Below are positions 17,693-26,069 of a DNA stretch of 64,000 nt, one piece after another. A program made the position numbers and the translations under genes. Positions within the stretch are counted from its first letter, which is position 1, and every line of letters starts with the position of its first letter. Location of the stretch: assembly GCA_046329495.1 (NCBI GenBank), contig JAXLUO010000001.1, positions 124,001 to 188,000 on the forward strand. Reading direction: 5' to 3'. The notes below the pieces were generated by a model that searched no databases, was not told where the DNA came from, and saw only the letters and a program-made list of their open reading frames with translations. This DNA comes from Bog-950 sp046329495. GTDB lineage: Bacteria > Bacteroidota > Bacteroidia > Chitinophagales > LD1.

Positions 17693-20521
17693 ATGAAACA
17701 AACTGTACTCCTGATTGCATTTCTTGTAACAGCAGTTTTAAGTTATGCCCAAACCAAAACTTTAACCGGAAAAATAACCGACGGCGCTACCAAAGAACCC
17801 ATGATTGGCGCCAGCGTAGTTGTAAAAGGAACCAAAACCGGAACCACCTCGGATGCCGATGGCAAATTTAGTTTGGAGGTGCCTGCCGATGCCAAAACAC
17901 TTACCATAAGCTTTGTGGGTTACACCCCTAAAGATGTGGCCATTGGCACCACCAATAATTTTGATGTTACGCTGGAAGTAGCGCCGGTAATTGGCGGCGA
18001 AGTAGTGGTAACTTCTTCGCGCACGGCCGAAAGTATTAAGCAGGCATCGGTGCAGATTGAAAAGATGACTTCGCGCGAAATTAAGGGCGCGGCATCGGGC
18101 GATTTTTACCAGAGCATCGGTAACTATAAAGGCGTAGATATTGTTACTACCTCCGCAGGTTTTAAGGTTATTAACCTGCGCGGTTTCGGCGATACACGCT
18201 CGCTTCGTACCAAGCAGTTTATTGACGGCGTAGATAACGAATCACCCGGCCTTAACTTTCCTATCGGTAACATGGTAGGCGCTAACGATCTGGACCTTGA
18301 AAGTGTAGAGATTGTATCAGGTGCTTCCTCCTCGCTTTATGGCGCTAACGCTATGCAGGGTGTGGTATCAATGACCAGCAAAAGCCCTTACGATTTTAAA
18401 GGTTTATCGCTTGCATTAAAAGGCGGTGCTACGGCACAACCCGGTCCTTACTTCGACGGGCAGCTTCGCTATGCAAACACGTTTGGCAAGAACAACAAGT
18501 TCGCCTTCAAGTTTACCGGTGAGTATATGCAGATGAAAGACTGGGAAGCAGATGATGATTCGCTGAACCGCTACGGCGCTATTGAAGCCGATGTAAACGT
18601 TTCGTCTATCCTGCGTGCCAAGCAATACCAGGCTGTTGGCCCCGATTTTAGCCAGGAAGACAAAGACAAGTTTATTAAGCTGAACAGCTGGCTGGATTTT
18701 AACCCATGGGCCAATCCCGGTACGCTGAATATTAAAGCGCCGGGTTACATGGAAAGACAACTGGCCGATTACAACGCCAAGAGCCTGAAGTTTTCAGCCG
18801 GTTTGTACTACCGCTTTAAAGATGATCTGGAACTTTCGGGCGTCTATAAATTTGGTTACGGCACAGCTGTTTACCAAGCTACTGCCCGTTACCAAATCAA
18901 AGACTTTAAATTTCACCAGCCCATGTTGCAGTTAAAGGGCAAAAACTTCTTTGTTCGTGCTTTTGCCTCTATAGAAGATGCCGGTAACTCGTATAACCTG
19001 GGCTTAACCGGTGCTTACGTTTCGCGTGCTGCTGTGCCCGATTACATCGGCCGCTGGAACGCCCGCTACTTCGATATTATTAAACTGCGCACCAACAATT
19101 ATTGCGCTGATTGTATCGGCAACCAAAACGAAGCACAGCCTATCTTAAATGAAGCCATCCCTGCCGCCAACGATTCGGCTGCTATGGGTTGGTATCAATA
19201 CGGCACACAGCAGTTTAAGGATAGCTTCAACAAAATCATTAAAGAAACCAACTCGCTTTACGGCACTAAGTTTTACGATAAGTCGGCCATGGTGCATGTA
19301 GAAGGTCAGTATAACTGGGACTTTGTAAAATGGCTGGATATCATCACCGGTGCTTCATATCGTATTTATATACCTGATTCACGCGGCACCATTCTGGAAG
19401 ACACCGCAGGTAAAAAAATACGCGTGCACGAAGTTGGTGCTTACTTACAAGCTACCAAACGTTTGTTTAACGACAACTTTAAGATCATCGGCTCGGTGCG
19501 GGTAGATAAGAACAGCAACTTTGCTGCACAAGTTTCGCCACGCGGCTCGCTGGTGTATACCTACAAGGCTAAAAACAGCGACCATACTTTCCGTGTAAGC
19601 GCTACATCAGCCTTCCGTACACCAACCTTGCAGGATCAATACCTGTATCTAGATATCGGCCGTATTAAACTGGTAGGCAACCTGAATGGTTACACTAACC
19701 TGTACACCCTGGAAAGTATTACCACTGCCCGCGATATTATGGGCGATAGCGCTACCAACGGTTCTGCCGCTACACAAGCCGCTGCTGCACTGGTGCCTAT
19801 CAAGCTTAATCCGCTGCGCCCCGAGCACGTAACTTCGTTTGAAATTGGTTACCGTTCCGAAATTGCCAACCGGGTACTGATTGATATTACGGGCTACTAC
19901 AGCATGTATAAGTACTTCATCGGCTTTACCCGCGTAGCTACACCTAATGCCGATACAACCAACAACGGTGTTGCAGGTGAAGAAAGCGGCGCAGATAACG
20001 TGCTGACCGGTTACTATACACCGCTGCAAACCTGGGTTAATGGCGATGGAACCGTTCCATCGTGGGGTGCTGTAATAAGCGTTAACTACTACGTAGGCCA
20101 TGGTATTACCCCTTACGTAAACTATACCTACAGCGATTTGAACGATAAGAAAGTAAAGAGCAATGGTGCTACCGTGCTTTCAGGCTTTAATACGCCTAAA
20201 CATAAAATCAACATTGGTATTATGGGTAACCGGGTATGGAAAGGCCTGGGCTTTAGCGCCAACTTTAAATGGGTAACCAGCTACGCCTGGCAAAGCCCTT
20301 TTGCCGATGGCACAGTGCCAAGCTTCCATACACTTGACCTGCAGGTTTATTATGAATTTGAGAAGGCTTATTCCACCATCCGTATAGGCGCTTCAAACGT
20401 TTACAACAATCGCCACATCGAGGCAGTAGGTTCACCTAAAATTGGTGGCTTATACTATGCTGGCTGGACGTTTGACTTCAACAACTTCGGCAAAAAGAAC
20501 AAAACCGCAGTAGCCCAATAA
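17693..20521 (+). CDS. TonB-dependent outer-membrane receptor with CarboxypepD_reg-like domain
   Basis: 942 residues from the ATG at 17693. An in-frame extension to 17531 would run through the upstream terminator and place 54 residues before the signal peptide, so it is rejected. A signal peptide (SYA-Q) is followed by a CarboxypepD_reg-like beta-sandwich (about 24-105: LTGKITDGATKEPMIGASV, GKFSL, FVGY), a plug domain (about 115-235: NLRGFGD, VEIVSGASSSLYGANAMQGVV) and a 22-strand barrel. No SusD partner follows, so it is not a SusCD pair; the substrate is unknown (siderophore, cobalamin, peptide or other). The protein ends in Gln rather than the usual aromatic residue, just after NFGKKN. Confidence 0.92.
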   Translation: MKQTVLLIAFLVTAVLSYAQTKTLTGKITDGATKEPMIGASVVVKGTKTGTTSDADGKFSLEVPADAKTLTISFVGYTPKDVAIGTTNNFDVTLEVAPVIGGEVVVTSSRTAESIKQASVQIEKMTSREIKGAASGDFYQSIGNYKGVDIVTTSAGFKVINLRGFGDTRSLRTKQFIDGVDNESPGLNFPIGNMVGANDLDLESVEIVSGASSSLYGANAMQGVVSMTSKSPYDFKGLSLALKGGATAQPGPYFDGQLRYANTFGKNNKFAFKFTGEYMQMKDWEADDDSLNRYGAIEADVNVSSILRAKQYQAVGPDFSQEDKDKFIKLNSWLDFNPWANPGTLNIKAPGYMERQLADYNAKSLKFSAGLYYRFKDDLELSGVYKFGYGTAVYQATARYQIKDFKFHQPMLQLKGKNFFVRAFASIEDAGNSYNLGLTGAYVSRAAVPDYIGRWNARYFDIIKLRTNNYCADCIGNQNEAQPILNEAIPAANDSAAMGWYQYGTQQFKDSFNKIIKETNSLYGTKFYDKSAMVHVEGQYNWDFVKWLDIITGASYRIYIPDSRGTILEDTAGKKIRVHEVGAYLQATKRLFNDNFKIIGSVRVDKNSNFAAQVSPRGSLVYTYKAKNSDHTFRVSATSAFRTPTLQDQYLYLDIGRIKLVGNLNGYTNLYTLESITTARDIMGDSATNGSAATQAAAALVPIKLNPLRPEHVTSFEIGYRSEIANRVLIDITGYYSMYKYFIGFTRVATPNADTTNNGVAGEESGADNVLTGYYTPLQTWVNGDGTVPSWGAVISVNYYVGHGITPYVNYTYSDLNDKKVKSNGATVLSGFNTPKHKINIGIMGNRVWKGLGFSANFKWVTSYAWQSPFADGTVPSFHTLDLQVYYEFEKAYSTIRIGASNVYNNRHIEAVGSPKIGGLYYAGWTFDFNNFGKKNKTAVAQ

Positions 20522-20542
20522 CGCCTTCGGTTACAATAATTT

Positions 20543-20577
20543 AAAAGCCGCTTCTAAAAGAAAGCGGCTTTTTTTTG
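20543..20577 (+). terminator. Rho-independent terminator after the TonB receptor
   Basis: AAAAGCCGCTT (20543-20553) pairs with AAGCGGCTTTT (20562-20572), continuing into a T-run. Confidence 0.92.
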
Positions 20578-20611
20578 CCCCGTTTTACCTTACATTTATG
20601 ACATACAATTC

Positions 20612-21970
20612 ATGCGGCGCCTCACCGACTATTTTCTTTCCGGTTTCGCTAACGAATCGCCTTTCGAAAAACGCAAGGCTTCGTATTTGCTATATATCAT
20701 TTATACCGCTTTTATCTATGGCTTTTTGGTGTTGGTTGGGCAGCTATACTACCATATGGGCCAGGTTTATTTTTACGGAAATATCGTAGCGCTAACCGGT
20801 GTAATTGTATCGCTATTTCTATTTAAGGGCAGGCGCATACAAGCTGCCGGGCATGTTATGATCATCTCTGCGCTCAGCATGGTCATTATCCATAACCTGG
20901 TCCGCGACCTGTATAAGTTCGACCCCATCATTCGCTACCACATCTACATAAACATGGTAACCCTGTTTGGTGTTTACCTGCTAATACTGTCCTTCTTCCG
21001 CAGTAAAAAAGTATTGTATTACTATGGTGTGGCATTTGAGTTGATCTTATTGGGCCACACACTTATTATTTACGACCACCTGAAACACATACCGCAAATG
21101 GGCTTATTTGTGTGGCAGCATTTTACCACCGCCGCTACCGGCATTTTTACCGAAGCCGTATTGTGCACCTGGTTGATCAGTTACATTGATACGCTGTTTT
21201 TGCAGAATGAGGAAGATGCAGAACGTATTCAACTGCAGAATGAAAAACTGGAAGACCTTGTTGCGCAACGCACCAAAGCCCTGAAATCAAGCAACGACAA
21301 CCTGCAGGAATTTGCTTACATCGTGTCGCACGATTTAAAAGAGCCGCTGCGTACCATCTCGGGTTTCATTTCGCTGATTGAGAAGGACCTGAACAAACGC
21401 AATTTAAACGATGAGCAAACAAAAGAGTATTTGCAGTTTGTACACAGGGGCACCATACAAATGGAAGAGTTGATAAGCGATATTTTAGCTTATAGCAAAT
21501 TGAATGTGGTGGAGCGCAAATTTGAAGTAGTTGATTTGAACGATGTAGTAGCCGATGTATGTAATGTATTAAGCAAGAGCATTAACGAAAGTGGAGCAGT
21601 AATAAAAACCAAAGACCTGTTTGCGGTAAAAGGCGAAGCGCGGCTATTAGTGCAATTGTTTCAGAACCTGTTAAGCAATGCTATAAAATACCGCAGCGAA
21701 GAACGCCCATTGCAAATTGAGATTGGCTGTGTGCCACAGGGCAAGATGGTACAGTATTACGTAAAAGACAATGGCATTGGCATACCCGAAAAATATTTTG
21801 ATACGATATTTCAGGCATTTAAACGTTTACACAGTAAAACAAAATACGAAGGAACCGGAATTGGACTGGCTATTTGCAAAAAGATAGTAGAAGTGCATGG
21901 CGGGCGAATTTGGGTGGAAAGCGACGAAGGCTTGTGCACTGCCTTTATTTTTACACTTCCGGCAGCATAG
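20612..21970 (+). CDS. Orphan membrane sensor histidine kinase
   Basis: 452 residues. The N-terminal ~195 residues hold about six hydrophobic segments and no large periplasmic loop, so the signal is probably read within the membrane. A coiled coil (about 200-230) leads to HisKA with the phospho-acceptor in IVSHDLKEPLR, then HATPase_c with the N box LFQNLLSNAIKYR, the G1 box VKDNGIGIP, the F box IFQAFKRLH and the G2 box GTGIGLAI. All catalytic motifs look intact. There is no adjacent response regulator. The preceding terminator and the divergent function of the next gene suggest a monocistronic unit. Confidence 0.9.
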   Translation: MRRLTDYFLSGFANESPFEKRKASYLLYIIYTAFIYGFLVLVGQLYYHMGQVYFYGNIVALTGVIVSLFLFKGRRIQAAGHVMIISALSMVIIHNLVRDLYKFDPIIRYHIYINMVTLFGVYLLILSFFRSKKVLYYYGVAFELILLGHTLIIYDHLKHIPQMGLFVWQHFTTAATGIFTEAVLCTWLISYIDTLFLQNEEDAERIQLQNEKLEDLVAQRTKALKSSNDNLQEFAYIVSHDLKEPLRTISGFISLIEKDLNKRNLNDEQTKEYLQFVHRGTIQMEELISDILAYSKLNVVERKFEVVDLNDVVADVCNVLSKSINESGAVIKTKDLFAVKGEARLLVQLFQNLLSNAIKYRSEERPLQIEIGCVPQGKMVQYYVKDNGIGIPEKYFDTIFQAFKRLHSKTKYEGTGIGLAICKKIVEVHGGRIWVESDEGLCTAFIFTLPAA

Positions 21971-22007
21971 TTGCATTATAACTTTAAATTATTTAACTGT
22001 TGCTTAA

Positions 22008-22026
22008 AGGCAAGGCTTGCTTTTTT
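22008..22026 (+). terminator. Weak terminator-like hairpin after the orphan kinase
   Basis: A short GCAA/TTGC stem with a three-base loop followed by six T, about 40 nt after the kinase stop codon. Weak but in the expected place. Confidence 0.4.
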
Positions 22027-22177
22027 GCCGCATAAAGGCTACATTTCAGTTCGCAATTGCCGGCGGCTACCCCCGGGGCATATCGCATAACACCTCCGCG
22101 TAGTAACAGGTAGACCATCCTTGCCGGGTGGGAACGGAGCGAGCCCGATTTGTTTTTTTGACCCAAAACCATTGCTA

Positions 22178-23197
22178 ATGAAAGCCATTTATGTAATAAA
22201 ACACGGTTCGATAGACGAGGCGTTTGAAGTGCGCGATACACCCAAACCGGTACCTAAGCCCGGCGAAGTATTGATAAAGGTGGAAGGCTTTGGCTTAAAC
22301 TTTGCCGATGTAATTGCGCGCAAAGGCCTTTACCAGGATGCGCCGCCACTACCAAGTGTGCTGGGTTACGACATCTGCGGCACTATTGAACGCAAGGGAA
22401 GTAATGTGGATTGGCTGGAAGAAGGCGACCGTGTAACTGCGCTTACACGCTTTGGCGGTTATGCCGAGTATGCGGTAACCGATGCGAGAGCTGTAGCTGT
22501 AATACCGGCCACCATGGGGGTTGCTGAAGCCACCGCTTTAACTACCCAATACTGCACAGCGTATTACTGCGCCGTTGAAATGGTTAACCTGTACCCCGGC
22601 GATAAGGTAGTAATACATTCGGCTGCAGGTGGTGTGGGCACTGCGCTTATGCAATATTGTAAACACATAGGCTGCGAGATTTTTGCTACTACAGGAAGTG
22701 CCTCGAAAGTAGAGATGCTGAAACAAGCGGGCGCAGCCCATGTAATTGATACTTCGAAAACAGAATTCGACGATTACATTGATGAAGTAACCAAAGGCGA
22801 TGGTGTGGATGTAATATTTGATGCCATTGGTGCAGGTTATATCCGCCGTGGTATAAAGGTGCTGGCACATGGCGGGCGTATTGTTTGCTATGGTGTTTCG
22901 GCCATGAGCGATTCAACCAACATATTCAGCAAGCTGGGTAAGGCTATTGAATTTGGTATTTACCACCCCGGCGAGTTTATGATGGCTTCTAAAAGTTTAA
23001 TAGGCGTAAACATGCTCCGTTTGGCTGATAGCAAACCATTAACCATGAAACGCGTGTTGGAAAACGTAGTGCGCCTGCATAAAGAAGGTGTGTTTAAACC
23101 CCACGTTAGCAAAACATTTAAGGCAACGGAAGTGGCCGAAGCCCATAAGTTTATGGAAGACCGCAAGAGTATAGGTAAGATAGCCTGTGAGTGGTAG
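22178..23197 (+). CDS. Quinone oxidoreductase-like medium-chain dehydrogenase (MDR family)
   Basis: 339 residues from the ATG at 22178 (MKAIYVIKHGS); an upstream in-frame extension adds a non-homologous leader. The GroES-like N-terminal domain has PGEVLIKVEGFGLNFADV and LGYDICGTIE; the Rossmann domain has the SAAGGVGTAL dinucleotide motif. The structural-zinc Cys cluster and the catalytic Cys of zinc ADHs are absent, so it belongs with the NADPH quinone reductase/VAT-1-like group, reducing quinones or enones in the cytosol. The stop is directly followed by the stop of the convergent gene (TAGTTA at 23195-23200). Confidence 0.88.
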   Translation: MKAIYVIKHGSIDEAFEVRDTPKPVPKPGEVLIKVEGFGLNFADVIARKGLYQDAPPLPSVLGYDICGTIERKGSNVDWLEEGDRVTALTRFGGYAEYAVTDARAVAVIPATMGVAEATALTTQYCTAYYCAVEMVNLYPGDKVVIHSAAGGVGTALMQYCKHIGCEIFATTGSASKVEMLKQAGAAHVIDTSKTEFDDYIDEVTKGDGVDVIFDAIGAGYIRRGIKVLAHGGRIVCYGVSAMSDSTNIFSKLGKAIEFGIYHPGEFMMASKSLIGVNMLRLADSKPLTMKRVLENVVRLHKEGVFKPHVSKTFKATEVAEAHKFMEDRKSIGKIACEW

Positions 23198-24028
23198 TTA
23201 AAATGTAACACCTATATTAAATGCAATGCGCTGATAGGTGCGGGCCACATGGTAAGTAGAACCCTGGTCATAACTATAGGCATAATTAGTTTCGCTTTGC
23301 GTGCGGCGATACGAAACACTTAGCAACACGGAGGCCAGGCTGCGGGTGTAGATGCGAATACCGCCACCGGCACTTGCATACAGGCCCCCTTTGTTTTTTA
23401 AATAAGCATAACCTTCGGCAGGTTTCTGTTTCCACATAACGGCATAACCTACATCACCAAATACATAGGGGGTTACCTTCTTCTTTAAAAACTCAGTGGC
23501 TAACCTTAGGTAAAAAGGCGAAAAAGTTTGTTTAAAACTGATATAGCGGTCGATACCCACACCGGCGCCGGCAAACAGGTAAGGCCAGGGCTGGTAGCCA
23601 TTTACCGTGTGTAGCGATAAACCAAAGTCATCGCCATTATTATTGTAGTAGTAGTAATTGTTGGGGGTGTTCTTAAGGTTTGTTCCGTAAATGATACTCA
23701 GCTCGGTCATGTTCCTAAAGCCCCGGTCGCGGCGGAAGTAATCCTTTTTAATGGCCCTTATGCGCTCCTTTAGTGCATTCTCTTTTTTAACGCTGTCAAC
23801 CTCCTGCGGCGTAAACACAAAAATGCTCCCGCCCTGCAATTCAATTTTAATTCGTTCATCGGTTTTTTCGGTAAGGTGGCCGCGGAGTATGCTGCCGTTT
23901 TTCAGGTAAACTACGTCCTCTATAGTACCTTGTGCCTGCAACTCAAAGGTTCCCGAAAACAGGGCTATCAGCAAGCAAAAGCGCCATAAGTATATGGCCG
24001 GACGGGTAAGGCTTGGGTAAATGGTCAT
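23198..24028 (-). CDS. Outer-membrane beta-barrel protein
   Basis: 276 residues: signal peptide (cleavage near LQA-Q); a short N-terminal domain VVYLKNGSILRGHL-x-E whose pattern (LKNG-x-x-x-G-x-I/L) is common in Bacteroidota proteins; a basic linker; then alternating amphipathic strands (LSIIYGTN, YLFAGAGVGIDRY, FYLRLATEF, YVFGDVGYAV, LYASAGGGIRIY, VLLSVSYRR) ending in NIGVTF, a C-terminal Phe typical of barrels inserted by BamA. Probably an 8- to 10-stranded porin-like barrel. Ligand unknown. Divergent from the LVIVD lipoprotein gene, with which it shares a control region. Confidence 0.78.
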   Translation of the reverse strand: MTIYPSLTRPAIYLWRFCLLIALFSGTFELQAQGTIEDVVYLKNGSILRGHLTEKTDERIKIELQGGSIFVFTPQEVDSVKKENALKERIRAIKKDYFRRDRGFRNMTELSIIYGTNLKNTPNNYYYYNNNGDDFGLSLHTVNGYQPWPYLFAGAGVGIDRYISFKQTFSPFYLRLATEFLKKKVTPYVFGDVGYAVMWKQKPAEGYAYLKNKGGLYASAGGGIRIYTRSLASVLLSVSYRRTQSETNYAYSYDQGSTYHVARTYQRIAFNIGVTF

Positions 24029-24053
24029 ATTGGCCGGGTTTTAGGCATTGCCG

Positions 24054-24085
24054 GAAAATTAAATGCAGCAGGCAACGCTTTACAA
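24054..24085 (-). promoter_or_regulatory. Candidate promoter for the outer-membrane barrel gene
   Basis: Read on the minus strand: TTG (24085-24083), 21 nt, then TAATTTTC (24061-24054), one mismatch from TAnnTTTG. It would start transcription roughly 15-20 nt before the ATG at 24028. Matched by eye. Confidence 0.3.
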
Positions 24086-24118
24086 GAACCAAACGTTTGT
24101 AAAAGCAAAACCGTTGCC
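24071..24118. promoter_or_regulatory. Nested inverted repeats in a divergent promoter region
   Basis: GGCAACG (24071-24077) is mirrored by CGTTGCC (24112-24118), and at the centre lies the perfect 10-bp palindrome CAAACGTTTG (24090-24099). The next bases also nearly mirror (CTTTACAA against TTTGTAAAAG). The position between two divergent surface-protein genes suits an operator or a leader hairpin for the lipoprotein mRNA. Confidence 0.45.
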
Positions 24119-24147
24119 TTATTCCCAAAAACCAAAAGCAACCCGTT

Positions 24148-25437
24148 ATGAAAAAATCCAGCATCTACCTGTTACCGGCTCTGTTTTTACTGGCTGCCAT
24201 TTCCCTAAGCAGTTGCAAAAAAGACAAGTGTTTGCAAACCCGCACCTATAAAACCTATACTCCTGTTTACATGAGCTACGAAGAAATGCGCAGCAGTGTG
24301 CGCTCGGAAGACCCGCAACCACTACAGAACCCCGGTAAAATATACCTGAAAGGCAATTACATTTTTGTGAACGAGATAAACAAGGGTATCCACGTAATTG
24401 ACAACAGCAACCCGTACGCACCGCAAAACATCAGCTTTATTAATATACCCGGCAACGTAGACATTGCAGCGGTTGGCAATGTGCTATATGCCGATAGTTA
24501 TGTAGACCTGGTGGTGCTGAACATCAGCAACCCTGCCCAGATTACTGTGCTTAACCGTTTAGAGAATGCCCTGCCCTACCCTGCTTACGAATACGGCTAT
24601 TCGGCAGATGCAAGCCTGGGTGTAGTAAAAGATTGGAAAGAGATAATGAAAACCGACACGCTGGGCGAAGATTGTAATGCCACCGGTGGTGGTTGGTGGG
24701 TTGGCGGTCCGTTTGAGGGAGATGTGATGACGGCCAACGGGGTGGTGTCTATTCCTAAAACTTCACAATCGCCGGGTATTGGCGGCAGCACTGCACGCTT
24801 TACCATAGCTTCACACGCATTGTATATAGTAGACCATAACAACCTGCATGTGTACGATATAACCTCTACCTCGGCACCCAGCAAGGTAAGCGACAAAAAT
24901 GTTGGCTGGAGTATAGAAACCATTTTCCCTTACAAAAACCATTTGTTCATTGGCTCTAATTCGGGTGTATATATCTACGACAACAGCAATCCGCTATCGC
25001 CTAACTATGTTTCTACCTACGACCATATTACTGCTTGCGACCCTGTGGTGGTAGATGATGACTATGCCTATTTTACCTTAAGTAATGATGCACCTTGCCA
25101 TATGGGTGTTAACCAACTGGAAGTAGTAGACATTTCGAACATTGCTCAACCCACTTTAAAAATTACGATGCCTATGGTAAACCCTAAAGGATTGGGCATT
25201 GATAACAAGAAGCTGTTTATCTGCGACAGTCAGGATGGTTTGAAAGTTTACGATGCTAACGATATAATGAACATAAGCCAACACCAACTGGCACACTTTG
25301 GCAACATGAAGGCTGCTGATGTAATACCATGGAATAACCGCCTGCTGATGATAGGCAGCGATGGATTGATACAATACGATTACAGCAACATAAACAATAT
25401 ATCAGTAATGAGTGTTATACCGGTTGCAAAACCGTAG
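24148..25437 (+). CDS. LVIVD-repeat lipoprotein
   Basis: 429 residues with a lipobox SLSSC (lipid Cys at 23). The mature protein is a beta-propeller-like array of units with the pattern I-x-V-I/L-D-x-S-NP-x-x-P (IHVIDNSNPYAP, LVVLNISNPAQI, LHVYDITSTSAP, VYIYDNSNPLSP, LEVVDISNIAQP), the LVIVD repeat. Each unit starts with a hydrophobic strand and a short N-x-L/Y-Y/F turn. Such proteins are outer-membrane or surface lipoproteins of unknown role in Bacteroidota. Transcribed divergently from the barrel gene; the sigma factor gene follows 62 nt later. Confidence 0.87.
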   Translation: MKKSSIYLLPALFLLAAISLSSCKKDKCLQTRTYKTYTPVYMSYEEMRSSVRSEDPQPLQNPGKIYLKGNYIFVNEINKGIHVIDNSNPYAPQNISFINIPGNVDIAAVGNVLYADSYVDLVVLNISNPAQITVLNRLENALPYPAYEYGYSADASLGVVKDWKEIMKTDTLGEDCNATGGGWWVGGPFEGDVMTANGVVSIPKTSQSPGIGGSTARFTIASHALYIVDHNNLHVYDITSTSAPSKVSDKNVGWSIETIFPYKNHLFIGSNSGVYIYDNSNPLSPNYVSTYDHITACDPVVVDDDYAYFTLSNDAPCHMGVNQLEVVDISNIAQPTLKITMPMVNPKGLGIDNKKLFICDSQDGLKVYDANDIMNISQHQLAHFGNMKAADVIPWNNRLLMIGSDGLIQYDYSNINNISVMSVIPVAKP

Positions 25438-25499
25438 CACCGGCATCCGGAAAGAAGCCGACTTCTTTCCGGGTTCTGATTTTTAAGCGCTAACTTAGA

Positions 25500-26069
25500 A
25501 TGAGAATTACTTATAGCGTGACCGAAGAGGAAATCATCCGTGGCTGCATCAACAACGAGCGGCTGGCGCAAAAGCGTTTGTATGAACGCTTTTACGGGCG
25601 GATGATGGGTGTATGTATGCGCTATGCATCTCACAAAGAACAAGCCACCGAAATGCTGAACGTAGGCTTTATGAAGGTATTTCAAACCCTGGAGAGCTTT
25701 GCGAACCGTGGCGGAAACCTGGAAGCCTGGATATACCGTATAGTGGTTAACACCTGCATTGATTACCTGCGCAGCGAGGTGCGGCATCAGCATGCTGAGA
25801 TTGAGAAGACGGTGTACGCCGAAGCTACTACCGATATTATTGCCGACCTGAACGCTGAGCAAATTATGGAAATGGTAAATAAACTAACCCCCGCCTACCG
25901 CGCAGTGTTTAATCTGTATGTGGTAGAAGGGTATAGCCATAAAGAAATTGGCGAAATGTTGGGCATTAACGAAGGTACCAGCAAATCGAACCTTGCCAAA
26001 GCTCGGGCACGGTTACAGGAAATGATTATTGAGCTGAACAAGATAAATGTGCAAGCGTATGGAAAATAA
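25500..26069 (+). CDS. ECF-type RNA polymerase sigma factor
   Basis: 189 residues. Sigma region 2 spans about 30-95 (RLYERFYGRMMGVCMRY, ATEMLNVGFMKVFQTL, NLEAWIYRIVVNTCIDYLR) and region 4 about 130-180 (LTPAYRAVFNLYVVEGYSHKEIGEML helix-turn-helix, TSKSNLAKARARL). No extra C-terminal domain. The gene overlaps the next one by 11 nt, as expected for a sigma/anti-sigma pair. Promoter specificity cannot be read from the window. Confidence 0.93.
   Translation: MRITYSVTEEEIIRGCINNERLAQKRLYERFYGRMMGVCMRYASHKEQATEMLNVGFMKVFQTLESFANRGGNLEAWIYRIVVNTCIDYLRSEVRHQHAEIEKTVYAEATTDIIADLNAEQIMEMVNKLTPAYRAVFNLYVVEGYSHKEIGEMLGINEGTSKSNLAKARARLQEMIIELNKINVQAYGK

Noticed and set aside
17693..20521. SusC of a polysaccharide utilisation locus
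   Set aside because: No SusD-like gene or glycoside hydrolase is adjacent, and the next gene follows a terminator.
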